Shown: in pieces, positions 34,528 through 42,928 of the stretch
How positions within the stretch are numbered: position 1 is the stretch's first letter
Layout: each line of letters opens with the position of its first letter
NCBI RefSeq assembly: GCF_014467285.1
Contig: NZ_NKHR01000003.1
Span: forward strand, 282,338 to 346,337
Direction: 5' to 3'
Source of the DNA: Xenorhabdus sp014467285
GTDB lineage: Bacteria; Pseudomonadota; Gammaproteobacteria; Enterobacterales; Enterobacteriaceae
Length of the DNA: 64,000 nucleotides
Notes under the pieces: generated by a model
Database searches by the model: none
The model's input: only the letters and a program-made list of their open reading frames with translations
Told to the model about the DNA's origin: nothing
Made by a program: the position numbers and the translations under genes

Positions 34528-37500
34528 TTATCGGAACTCCGTACCTTTAAATCCTATAATAGGTTTTTTATGTTTTTCTTTGTTTATTAGATAACGCAAT
34601 GGAACTACACTATCTGCAAATGGAATGTAGTGCCAAAATAATTCAGCCGTTTCTTCATTGGGATAGAGATACCGATCTTCAACTGTAATAATAAGCTCCA
34701 GACTACCATTTTTGTATTCTGCTTTAGCTGTTTTCAACGCATCACGAAATCTTTCTGTGAGTTCTTTATCATAGATATAGAACTTTCCATCAATTTCTTC
34801 AGAGCGAGATCTCAATTCCTCATAATGTTTTTGTTCCTTTTTAAGTGATTCTATGTGTTGCTGGATAAGTTTATCGGGAGCAGTATTGCCTGAGGACCAT
34901 GTATTTACTGGTTTTTTAGGGAGAATTTGATAAAAAGCATATTGGAGATCAGAATTTCCTTGTTGGAAAGCTGGTAAGTTAAAAGTATAAATGCTACTGA
35001 GTTTGCCACTGTAGTTTATCTGTTTGCGTTCAATGGCTAAGTTAGGCATAAAGAACAAGTTCAAAAATTCTTGGTTTTCAATATCAAAGGCATACTCCGT
35101 TTCATTATTCATTTCTCTGGCTATTTCCAATTGCCTTGTAAATGATGGGCGTCGAACTTTTTCCCAAAATGGATACATTTTCCCGTTTCCCCAAAAGCAG
35201 TTACGGAGCAGATTTTGCATATCAGAGGGATTGGAAAGTAGCAGACCAATTGATCCACCAATAACTAATACCCATCCCATAAAAGTCACTCCGGCTATAA
35301 TCGCGGAACTTATTAATGATGACTTTATACCGACTGCAACACTCACCCCTCCTAATGCTATACTGCCCAGTCCTACTGCATAATTGCTGTATGCTGCCCA
35401 TTTATTACTAAGAGATGCAGCCTTACGACCATCAATAAAAGCGACATAGGCACCCATAATATTTACGAGACCAAGACCTGCTTTTACCCATTTAATTCTC
35501 AGTTTATCTGATAGATTTTCTGAAAATCCCTTGAGGTTATTTAGCAAAGTTGGAGAAGCTTTCGACATAAATTTGTGAGCATGCTTGGTGACGTCCGATG
35601 TGATTACTAACAAATCGGCAGTTAATGAAATAAGAGCTGCGGTAAATTTAACGATATCGTAAGATTTACTGAGTTCATCCTGATCCAACGGGTTGTTTTG
35701 GCTAAATTGGGATTGTATAACCACAGAAGTTGCTGTGTTGACATTAAGAAACAAGCTCAGGCCTGGCGCAGTTTTCTGTAGTAAGATTGTGGTTTTTTGT
35801 GTACCGATTTTGAAAAAATCGAAAGAAGTATTAAAGCCTTCTTTGATCGTTATTCTGGCAAGTTTGATACCAATGTTGGCTTGAGTTGCCACTGATTTGA
35901 CTTGTTCTGATACTACATGACTTGTCTTTATTCCCGCGTTTAGCGCAGAATTTCCGGCTTTTTTAACGGCGTTTTCGAATGCCTGTTCTGCTTTTCCTGG
36001 CTTGGTAATCTCCTGCCGCTTTTTATAGAAAAGGGATTCTGATACACGCAGTTTTCTGAATGGTTCATTATATCGAGGCATCCTTGACTCTTTCTGACCA
36101 GGATAGTGTTTTTTGCCTGCTATTTTTATTAGTCGTTCTTGAATTTTCCCAAATTCTTCAAGGGTAATATGAAGCCCCGCACGGTAATCAATAGCAATAC
36201 CGAAAGGTTCTAATAAAACGGGTATAATCTTGTTGGTGATTAAACGAATTGCTGCATCACTTAAATGTGTCAGGGGGCCTTTTATCTTGATTGCCCCTGT
36301 TTCCATCAATGCGACGGCTTTGCCGAAAATTCTGCCGAATATCTCAAAAAATTTTTCTGATACATATTGAGCTACTTTCAGCGTCTTCTCATTCAGCCAC
36401 CTTTTAGACTTTTGAACAGGTTTGTTAGGGTTATTAATAAGGTCCTTGGTATCATGATAGAGTTTGGGGGCAATATCTTCGCTTTCACTATGGGTAAGGA
36501 TTTTTACCATGCCTGTTGCGGCAATTTCCCAGGCATTGGTGCTGTATTGAGGGGACGCTTGGCTCGTGGCGGTTGTAATTGCGTTTCTTTTCGAGTTCGA
36601 TTGTTTATTGGGATCATATAAGCTATCAGATAAGATTGTTACTGCATCGGGGGATGTTTTGGATATATCCGAAGTTTCAGCAGCGAGTGAAATTAGCTCT
36701 TCCAGCATTTTTTCCGATGTGATGGACATTTGTAATCCATTAAAAATATCAGAAATAAGATCGACAAAAGTGTGAGTTTCCTGAATATCGTTTTCCGCTA
36801 AAATCTCTCTATTTTCATGCTCATGGATAAAGAAAAAGTATCGTAAATAGTTGTCAAGGCTGCCGAGTTGTCCAGTAACCGCAGGAGCGCTAGCAAATGC
36901 TTTGAATAAACTGATAAAAGCATCTTGCCGTTTTTCAAATTCCAGATGTTCATTTTTTATTTGCGGCCAATGTGTTCTCACTGCTGTTTGATTCAAGGCC
37001 TCCTTAATGGCACGTCTTTCTATTGGAGTGTTATGATTAATTTCAATGAAATCTTCAACATACAGCCCAATAGTCAAGGGATAGAGATTACGCTCGGCGT
37101 TATATTGCTGAATCATATCCAGAATATTATGCGCTTCCAAAATCTCCTTCTGCCGCCCAACGGGATCATGCAGGATCACAATCCGTGATTTTTCCTGATA
37201 ACAGAGCTTATTGCGGATCTCATGAGCAATTTTGTCCGCATCCATTTCATAGGATAACTGTGTCGTCAGCTCATCAATCCTGAGAGTGGTTAAATCCAGA
37301 TCACCGAAATTATTGGCATCAATTTTGGCTTTGACAGCAGTAAACTGTTCCTTACGGGTTTTGTAGTCCTGAATTAATTTCGTGAAATTGGCTTCGTTGG
37401 CCTCAATAGCATGAGGTTGATTGTCATCATCAAGATTAATGAACTGCATGGTTTTTTTACGCAGTTCCAAATCCCCATTTATACGGGCAATCACATCGGG

Positions 37501-37998
37501 ATGCCAGAGATGTTCACTGTAGGCAATGCTAATATTCGAAACATCTTTCGCGACAAATAAAAAAGGATATCCTTCGCCATTTAAACCCGGCTCCGGCACG
37601 ACACCATCACGCGCATTTTTCATGTTTCGGTAGATGAATTTTCTAAAATTCTCGGTTTGCTGCTTCCCGTTTTGTTCGTATTTAAAGATATGGAAATAGG
37701 CCGTTTTACTCGGCCTATGCTCCATACTGTCTTCTTCTCGAATGTAAATCCAACCCGGACGCATCAAACGAGCAGCATAGCCTTTACTCTCTTTCTGCGT
37801 TGTTGCAGACATCAGCGTGTGAATATCAGGTGGTGCTTCGGGTTTCTCCAGTTCTGCACCAAAGAAATTCACATAGGCATAACGGACAGGGTAAATAGGC
37901 TTAATATTCCCATCACACGGGTGCTTAGCACTTCCCATATCCAGTCTGGATACGGATTTGTTCGCATTTTCACTAATGTCTGTTATTGAAGAGGTCAT
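34528..37998 (-). CDS. VasX-like T6SS membrane-acting toxin
   Basis: This 1156-aa protein has the N-terminal region of the T6SS VasX/BTH_I2691 effector group (IKPIYPVRYAYVNFFGAELE, RLMRPGWIYIREED, YPFLFVAKDVSNISIAYSEH). A long helical middle follows. Near residues 850-925 there are several hydrophobic stretches (GLGSIALGGVSVAVGI, ISSAIIAGVTFMGWVLVIGG), expected for a colicin-like pore former. The C-terminal ~200 residues are soluble. The ATG at 37998 overlaps the DUF4123 stop (ATGA) and has GGAG upstream. The order adaptor-toxin-immunity is standard for T6SS cargo. Delivery through VgrG and depolarising activity are family inferences. Confidence 0.83.
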   Translation of the reverse strand: MTSSITDISENANKSVSRLDMGSAKHPCDGNIKPIYPVRYAYVNFFGAELEKPEAPPDIHTLMSATTQKESKGYAARLMRPGWIYIREEDSMEHRPSKTAYFHIFKYEQNGKQQTENFRKFIYRNMKNARDGVVPEPGLNGEGYPFLFVAKDVSNISIAYSEHLWHPDVIARINGDLELRKKTMQFINLDDDNQPHAIEANEANFTKLIQDYKTRKEQFTAVKAKIDANNFGDLDLTTLRIDELTTQLSYEMDADKIAHEIRNKLCYQEKSRIVILHDPVGRQKEILEAHNILDMIQQYNAERNLYPLTIGLYVEDFIEINHNTPIERRAIKEALNQTAVRTHWPQIKNEHLEFEKRQDAFISLFKAFASAPAVTGQLGSLDNYLRYFFFIHEHENREILAENDIQETHTFVDLISDIFNGLQMSITSEKMLEELISLAAETSDISKTSPDAVTILSDSLYDPNKQSNSKRNAITTATSQASPQYSTNAWEIAATGMVKILTHSESEDIAPKLYHDTKDLINNPNKPVQKSKRWLNEKTLKVAQYVSEKFFEIFGRIFGKAVALMETGAIKIKGPLTHLSDAAIRLITNKIIPVLLEPFGIAIDYRAGLHITLEEFGKIQERLIKIAGKKHYPGQKESRMPRYNEPFRKLRVSESLFYKKRQEITKPGKAEQAFENAVKKAGNSALNAGIKTSHVVSEQVKSVATQANIGIKLARITIKEGFNTSFDFFKIGTQKTTILLQKTAPGLSLFLNVNTATSVVIQSQFSQNNPLDQDELSKSYDIVKFTAALISLTADLLVITSDVTKHAHKFMSKASPTLLNNLKGFSENLSDKLRIKWVKAGLGLVNIMGAYVAFIDGRKAASLSNKWAAYSNYAVGLGSIALGGVSVAVGIKSSLISSAIIAGVTFMGWVLVIGGSIGLLLSNPSDMQNLLRNCFWGNGKMYPFWEKVRRPSFTRQLEIAREMNNETEYAFDIENQEFLNLFFMPNLAIERKQINYSGKLSSIYTFNLPAFQQGNSDLQYAFYQILPKKPVNTWSSGNTAPDKLIQQHIESLKKEQKHYEELRSRSEEIDGKFYIYDKELTERFRDALKTAKAEYKNGSLELIITVEDRYLYPNEETAELFWHYIPFADSVVPLRYLINKEKHKKPIIGFKGTEFR

Positions 37999-39281
37999 GA
38001 CTGGCTCCATGTTGTCGGGTTAAGGCATTCCTTGAGAAGTTTGTAGGCACGGGCTTCCTGATTGGAGGGTTCAGATAGGACGGCCTCCAGTGCGTGATCC
38101 CAGAGCACTTCATTTTTAGCCGTGACAGAACGCGCCACAATATAGTAAAGCCCCGTTAGCTCAAGGGTGAATCCGTTCAGGTAAGCGTAATTGGCTTGTT
38201 GGGTAATAAAAGGCAGCAGCCGGTCTTCAGGGATTTGACACTGTTGTTGCACATGCTCTTTGATGAATGTTTTAACTTTGTTGAAGTATTTTTGCTGCAT
38301 GTACCGTTCAAAATTGAGGTTCATTCTGTCATTAATCGTGACAGTTTCGAGTTTGGATTCTCTGATATTTGCTGTTACGCAGGCTTTCATCAGGCGATTT
38401 TCATGATTAAAACCGTAAATGACGCCGATGTGCCGCATAAACGACGCAAGAGCGCCACGGGACAGGCTTTTCAGGGTTAAATCCAATGTCAGTGGGTAGT
38501 AAAAGCGGAAAAATACCCATTCTTGGTTGTGTTTTTGCTGTAAGTAAGGAAATTTGCGCAGGTGGTTATACAGTTCATCGAATTGACTATCAGTATGGAT
38601 AAAAATCCCGATATCCGGCGTATAGTGAGTGATGAATATCTGTCGCAGAAATTCCTTATCCTCATGACCTGTCAGTTCGACCAGATAAGGAGCGGCATCT
38701 TCGAGGGTAATTTGTGTCGTTCCTTTAAACAGGCAGCGGTAAGGCAATCCGGAAGCCATCAATGAAGGAACAATAAAGTGGCCGGCATGTTTATGATAAA
38801 CCGCCGCATCAATCACCATATAGCAGCGGGAGTATTTCGTTACGTTTTGGCTTTGCTGATAAAGCAGGGGATATAAATCATCACTGATCCAGTATCGGTT
38901 AAAGGGATTTTCGCCCGTAAAGGGTGGGCAAGGATAGTGGATGATTTCCAAATCACCGGTATCAACAGGAAGTGGTTCGCTGATGTCCTGCGGATTCAGT
39001 ACGATGATGGGCTGCGTTTCACTGACTTGTTCAAGATTCAGGATCAGATGTTTTTCCAAGTGATGGCAGGTATCCAGATATTGCAAAAAGGGCAAAATTT
39101 TCTCGTATTGGCCTTCGTCTGCCCGCAATGAGTGCAACATATGATCAGATAGTTGAACCAATGCTTGATGCTGGCTTTTAGCCTGAATTAAGGCTTGTGC
39201 ACAGTAATGTCGGGGTTTTTGTTGTCCAGAACCATGGTAGCCATACAGGGCGGGATTCCACTTTGCATTAAGTTTAATCAA
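37995..39281 (-). CDS. DUF4123 T6SS adaptor/chaperone
   Basis: This 428-aa protein begins with ~130 residues rich in His and Gln, then carries a DUF4123 domain (about 150-280: CYMVIDAAVYHKHAGHFIVP, LKSLSRGALASFMRHIGVIY). DUF4123 (TEC/TAP) proteins load a cargo effector on VgrG without being secreted themselves. It lies directly upstream of the VasX-like toxin with a 4-base overlap. The apparent start is TTG at 39281, overlapping the stop of the preceding frame by 8 bases; no ATG is available near the N-terminus. The gene 5' to it is interrupted by the scaffold gap. Confidence 0.82.
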   Translation of the reverse strand: MIKLNAKWNPALYGYHGSGQQKPRHYCAQALIQAKSQHQALVQLSDHMLHSLRADEGQYEKILPFLQYLDTCHHLEKHLILNLEQVSETQPIIVLNPQDISEPLPVDTGDLEIIHYPCPPFTGENPFNRYWISDDLYPLLYQQSQNVTKYSRCYMVIDAAVYHKHAGHFIVPSLMASGLPYRCLFKGTTQITLEDAAPYLVELTGHEDKEFLRQIFITHYTPDIGIFIHTDSQFDELYNHLRKFPYLQQKHNQEWVFFRFYYPLTLDLTLKSLSRGALASFMRHIGVIYGFNHENRLMKACVTANIRESKLETVTINDRMNLNFERYMQQKYFNKVKTFIKEHVQQQCQIPEDRLLPFITQQANYAYLNGFTLELTGLYYIVARSVTAKNEVLWDHALEAVLSEPSNQEARAYKLLKECLNPTTWSQS

Positions 39282-39546
39282 ATATAAGCTGACTACGGAA
39301 TTCCGCTGACCACATTGCTCTTCGGCGTTTAGCGGCCTGACTGTCCTTTATACTGGTATTTTGTTTAATCACATTTAATGCAATTCGATTAAANNNNNNN
39401 NNNNNNNNNNNNNNNNNNNNNNNNNNNNNNNNNNNNNNNNNNNNNNNNNNNNNNNNNNNNNNNNNNNNNNNNNNNNNNNNNNNNNNNNNNNNNTTGATAT
39501 CAGAACGCGGGTCATCGATCTTACTGATAAAGTTAAAAATACTCAT
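39274..39546 (-). CDS. Gap-interrupted gene upstream of the T6SS cassette
   Basis: Two fragments flank the run of N. The 5' part is MSIFNFISKIDDPRSDI (39496-39546) and the 3' part runs to the TAA at 39274 (AKRRRAMWSAEFRSQLIFD). Because 100 N usually marks a gap of unknown size, the two pieces may belong to one large gene or to two. By position a repetitive vgrG or other T6SS gene would be expected, and repeats cause such gaps, but neither end is recognisable as VgrG. Confidence 0.35.
   Translation of the reverse strand: MSIFNFISKIDDPRSDIXXXXXXXXXXXXXXXXXXXXXXXXXXXXXXXXXXFNRIALNVIKQNTSIKDSQAAKRRRAMWSAEFRSQLIFD
39394..39493. other. Assembly gap (100 N)
   Basis: One hundred consecutive N. This is the usual placeholder for a scaffold join of unknown length, so genes may be missing here. 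Confidence 0.99.
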
Positions 39547-39673
39547 TATTACGATCGCTATTTTTATGGAATAGCGTGATCTTATCGTTTTAATGAGAGA
39601 AAGAGCTATAAGAAGTTATATTCTGGTCTTTATTTAACCTAAATAACCTTACTAAATATATGAGATCTCACCC

Positions 39674-39703
39674 TGGGTAGCCATATGAAAACTCGGCTAC
39701 CCA
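39674..39703. terminator. Hairpin near the T6SS cassette 5' end
   Basis: TGGGTAGCC and GGCTACCCA form a perfect 9-base-pair stem with a 12-base loop. AAATATGTTC follows, with no T run. It may be a terminator remnant or an upstream boundary. Confidence 0.45.
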
Positions 39704-40028
39704 AATATGTTCATACTGCTGGTGGTAATCCTTTTGCCTTTGCATGATTTAATATCGTCAATTTGTTTATTTTCAACCAGAATATTTGGGAACTTGGCAG
39801 ATTATTTCTATTTTTCATTCACTGTGTGGGTGAAAAATTGTTAGTGAACAAAAATGATGAACATCCTTGTAAAATCTGGAGCGGGCTGAGAACAAACGAA
39901 AATATCAGATAGCGTATCCGTTAATATGGCTCCATAAAGTATTCACCATTAAGATAACGTGACAAAGCACATGTTATCGAAACGCACAATAATAGCCTAT
40001 TTTGATAACAGGCTAAAATAAGAAAAGC

Positions 40029-40056
40029 ACTTTCAAATATACGTATATTTGAAAGT
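40029..40056. repeat. Perfect 28-bp palindrome
   Basis: ACTTTCAAATATAC and its exact reverse complement GTATATTTGAAAGT abut with no spacer. This is unlike a terminator (no loop) and more like a protein-binding dyad or a recombination scar. Confidence 0.8.
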
Positions 40057-40177
40057 AATTATTATAATTTTAATTGTTACATTTTTTATTTCAGAAAATG
40101 AGGATGAATTACGATAAAAATAATAAGGCGGAAAATTATTTATTGGGCAAGAGAAAACTGAATTTCTCTTTATCAAC

Positions 40178-40215
40178 ATATTATGATCAAGGAATAATTT
40201 CCTCAATCATAATAT
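40178..40215 (-). terminator. Hairpin downstream of pyrB
   Basis: ATATTATGAT / ATCATAATAT (outer) and AGGAA / TTCCT (inner) with a CA/CA mismatch and a TAAT loop lie ~35 bases past the pyrB stop on the minus strand. It may now end the pyrB transcript in place of read-through into pyrI. Confidence 0.5.
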
Positions 40216-40250
40216 CAGCCACTATTTATTCTACTTAACGATCTATTTCA

Positions 40251-41192
40251 TCATTTTTCGATAATAACTTCTTCATTCAACACCAGCGATAACAATGCCT
40301 GACGGGCAAAAATACCATTACCCGCTTGCTGGAAGTAGTAAGCATATGGCGTTTTATCGACATCTACCGTGATTTCATCAATACGTGGCAGCGGATGCAG
40401 TACTTTCAGGTTTTCTTTTACATTCACTAAATCCGCAGCACGCAGGACAAACTGAGCCTTGATATTGGCATATTCTGAAGGATCAAGGCGTTCTTTTTGG
40501 ACGCGGGTCATATACAGAATATCCAGTTCAGGCAGGACATCTTCAAAGTTACTGTGGAGGCTGTAACTTACTTGCTTCTCTTCCAGCATATGCAGGATAT
40601 AGCCTGGCATCGCAAGGGCATCTGGGGCGATGAAGCAGAAATGGTTGCCATTAAATTTTGCCAGAGCTTGTGTCAGCGAGTGAACGGTACGGCCATATTT
40701 CAAATCACCCACCATGGCGATTTTGAGATTTTCCAATTTGTTCTGAGTCTCTTGAATGGTGAACAGGTCGAGCAACGTCTGGGTTGGATGCTGGTTGGCA
40801 CCATCGCCAGCGTTAATGACAGGAATATGACCGGAAAACTCAGAAGCCAATCGTGCCGCACCTTCCTGTGGATGGCGCATGACGATCGCGTCGGCATATT
40901 GGCTGATGATAGAAATAGTGTCAGCCAGCGTTTCTCCCTTTTTGCCCAATGAGGTATTGCTGCTGTCAGCAAAGCCCACCACGGAAGCACCGAGTCGCTG
41001 GATGGCGGTTTCAAAAGAGAGACGAGTGCGCGTTGAAGCTTCAAAGAAGCAGCTTGCGATCACCTTGTGTTTCAGTAACTCAGTCTGCGGATTGGCTTTC
41101 AATGCAGCCGCCGTTTGCAATACCAGTTCCAGATCTGTGCGGCTCAGATCATTAATTGAAATGATATGCTTGCGATATAACGGGTTAGCCAT
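40251..41192 (-). CDS. pyrB: Aspartate carbamoyltransferase catalytic subunit
   Basis: PyrB (313 aa) condenses carbamoyl phosphate with aspartate, the first committed step of UMP synthesis. The carbamoyl-phosphate motif is FFEASTRTRLSFE. The 80s loop (SNTSLGKKGE), HPTQTLLDLFTI and HPLPRIDEI with the aspartate-binding loop are all present. It is two residues longer than the E. coli protein at the C-terminus. Upstream is an intact pyrL leader and attenuator. Downstream, where pyrI should follow within a few bases, there is a 16-kb accessory block instead. Confidence 0.96.
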   Translation of the reverse strand: MANPLYRKHIISINDLSRTDLELVLQTAAALKANPQTELLKHKVIASCFFEASTRTRLSFETAIQRLGASVVGFADSSNTSLGKKGETLADTISIISQYADAIVMRHPQEGAARLASEFSGHIPVINAGDGANQHPTQTLLDLFTIQETQNKLENLKIAMVGDLKYGRTVHSLTQALAKFNGNHFCFIAPDALAMPGYILHMLEEKQVSYSLHSNFEDVLPELDILYMTRVQKERLDPSEYANIKAQFVLRAADLVNVKENLKVLHPLPRIDEITVDVDKTPYAYYFQQAGNGIFARQALLSLVLNEEVIIEK

Positions 41193-41240
41193 GTTTACGT
41201 TCCTCTTTTATGACTTTTAGCCTTGGACTGGGCAGGCAAA

Positions 41241-41268
41241 AAAAAGCCCCTCAATTGAGGGGCTTTTT
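41241..41268 (-). terminator. pyrL attenuator terminator
   Basis: AAAGCCCCTC / GAGGGGCTTT with an AATT centre lies at the end of pyrL and is followed on the minus strand by a run of T. In E. coli, high UTP lets transcription terminate here; low UTP slows RNA polymerase in the leader so that the translating ribosome prevents the hairpin. Confidence 0.92.
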
Positions 41269-41373
41269 AAATGTTCGGTTGAGCAATGGGAAAAACAAAA
41301 CGCCTACGCTGCCAGCAGACAGTTTTGCGTTAGTTTGATGTTTTGTAACGGCTTTTACAGCGTAATCTTTCAT
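41251..41373 (-). CDS. pyrL: pyrBI operon leader peptide
   Basis: A 40-codon frame from ATG 41373 reads MKDYAVKAVTKHQTN, then ...VGVLFFPLLNRTFKKPLN, ending in the attenuator stem. The U-rich FFPLLNR codons resemble the FFFPL segment of E. coli PyrL. Its stop codon lies inside the terminator, as required for the coupling of translation to attenuation. GGGAG precedes the ATG. Confidence 0.85.
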   Translation of the reverse strand: MKDYAVKAVTKHQTNAKLSAGSVGVLFFPLLNRTFKKPLN

Positions 41374-41398
41374 GTTTTCTCCCAACAAATCGTCGCGC

Positions 41399-41426
41399 AT
41401 TATACTCACGATAGCTTTCACCGCAA
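41399..41426 (-). promoter_or_regulatory. pyrL-pyrB promoter
   Basis: On the minus strand TTGCGG (41426-41421), a 16-base spacer and a perfect TATAAT (41404-41399) lie ~26 bases before the pyrL ATG. Position and quality make this the operon promoter. Confidence 0.75.
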
Positions 41427-41491
41427 GGTTTGTTGGAAGAAATTTTTGTTTTCACTACTTGCTAAACTTAATGACCAGAATAATGATGTGA

Positions 41492-41920
41492 TTATTCGCT
41501 TCTATCACCCAAACTTACTGCCATTCTGTTAAAAGCATTCATAAGAGAAATTGCGGCAGTCAGGTCAACAATCTCTTTTTCCGTAAAAACGGCATCAAGG
41601 CGTTCTTTAATTTGATCCAGCGTGCTTTGCCTGATATTTGTTGTCAGGGCTTCACACCATTCCAGAGCCAGTTTTTCTTTTGGGCTGTAGATACTGGAAT
41701 TGAACCAAGCAGGTAGTTTATCCAGTTTTACTTGTTCTATGCCATGATCCTTACGGATGGCTTCAGCATGAAGATGGCAACAATAAGCACAACCGTTAAT
41801 TTGAGATACCCGTGTTTCTACCAACAGAATCAGTTTTTGATCCAGTTCAGAGGCATGGACCTCTGCATAGCTTTTATAGAGTGGACTAATAATGCTAGGT
41901 GAAATTTTTGCGTAATCCAT
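41492..41920 (-). CDS. AhpD-like carboxymuconolactone decarboxylase-family protein
   Basis: This 142-aa protein has the AhpD-type redox motif: Cys44, Cys47 and His51 in INGCAYCCHLHAEAIR, preceded by the conserved VETRVSQ and followed by WCEALT. AhpD-like proteins reduce peroxides or recycle thiols with a Cys pair; the electron partner is unknown. It is one of many stand-alone family members and stands between pyrL and rnz, outside any clear operon. It begins the second accessory block of the window. Confidence 0.85.
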   Translation of the reverse strand: MDYAKISPSIISPLYKSYAEVHASELDQKLILLVETRVSQINGCAYCCHLHAEAIRKDHGIEQVKLDKLPAWFNSSIYSPKEKLALEWCEALTTNIRQSTLDQIKERLDAVFTEKEIVDLTAAISLMNAFNRMAVSLGDRSE

Positions 41921-41979
41921 TTTTATCTCTGAAATTATTTTTGTTGAAAGGAGCTTAGCGATAAAAAGATAACAGGAAA

Positions 41980-42897
41980 TTATTTCACTGCAAACACCGC
42001 AAAATCTTCGGCCAGATCGGTATTAGGAAATATTTCCCGACATTCCGCCAATAACCGGGGGCACTCCTCGATACCATAACGTCCGCTGATATGTGTGGCG
42101 ATGAAGTGTTTTACTTTGGCATCTCGTGCCAGTGCTGCGGCTTGTTTGGTGGTGGAATGCCCACGCTCATTGGCTTTTGTGGCGAACGCATCTTCCAGTG
42201 TGATTTCATGCACCATTACATCAACATTGGCGGCCAGTTTCAGGGCTTCCGGCGTGGGTTCGGTATCCCCGAAAATGGCCAGTGATTTGCCACGAATCGG
42301 TGTGCCTAAATAATCTTTGCCACAAATTGTGCGCCCATCTTCCAGTGTTACCATACCTCCTTGTTTTAGCGTTTGCATCCACGGGCCACGGGGAATGCCA
42401 TCCTGATTCAGTTTTTCGGCATCAAGTGCGCCGGGTTTATCGTGTTCCTCAATCCGGTAACCATAACATTCCACGCGGTGGTTCAGGGCATAAGCGGTAA
42501 CTTTGAGTTCGCCATCATCAAACAGTTGTCCAGATTGAACTTCGATAATTTCCAGTGGGTAAGTCAGGAAAGAACTGCTCATCTGCAATGCAGTTTCCAC
42601 AAACTGACGTATGCCTGTTGGCCCATATAAAGTGAGGGGATCAGTGGAACCGCCCATCGAACGGCTGCACAGTAATCCAGGTAAACCGAAGATATGATCA
42701 CCATGCAGATGAGTGATAAAGATTTTCTCCAGTTTAGATATCTTAATGGGGGAATGAAGGATCTGGTGTTGCGTTCCCTCACCACAATCAAACATCCATA
42801 GCGCGTTGCGGATGCCCTGTAAATCCAGTATCAGGCTGGTGACATTGCGCTCTTTGGTGGGAATGCCGGCGCTAGTACCTAAGAATTTCAGTTCCAT
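41980..42897 (-). CDS. rbn: Ribonuclease Z / RNase BN
   Basis: This 305-aa protein is the short-form tRNase Z (RNase BN in E. coli, same length), a metallo-beta-lactamase-fold zinc nuclease that matures tRNA 3' ends. The zinc motif is THLHGDHIFGLPGLL. FLGTSAGIPTKERNVTS, the exosite-like GPTGIRQF, the Asp in FGDTEPT and HFIATHISGRY complete the site. Its neighbours are the RNA-repair genes rtcR/rtcB, so the locus groups tRNA-acting enzymes, although rbn is probably transcribed separately. Confidence 0.95.
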   Translation of the reverse strand: MELKFLGTSAGIPTKERNVTSLILDLQGIRNALWMFDCGEGTQHQILHSPIKISKLEKIFITHLHGDHIFGLPGLLCSRSMGGSTDPLTLYGPTGIRQFVETALQMSSSFLTYPLEIIEVQSGQLFDDGELKVTAYALNHRVECYGYRIEEHDKPGALDAEKLNQDGIPRGPWMQTLKQGGMVTLEDGRTICGKDYLGTPIRGKSLAIFGDTEPTPEALKLAANVDVMVHEITLEDAFATKANERGHSTTKQAAALARDAKVKHFIATHISGRYGIEECPRLLAECREIFPNTDLAEDFAVFAVK

Positions 42898-42928
42898 ATT
42901 ATTGTTCCCCTAATGATGTTGAATACTT

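Larger units (their letters stand above)
39547..40250. other. Hairpin-rich intergenic region between the T6SS cassette and pyrB
   Basis: About 700 bases without a credible gene. It holds several strong palindromes: TGGGTAGCC / GGCTACCCA (39674-39703), a perfect 28-bp palindrome (40029-40056) and a 38-base hairpin (40178-40215). This is the pyrB-side edge of the accessory block. Confidence 0.6.
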
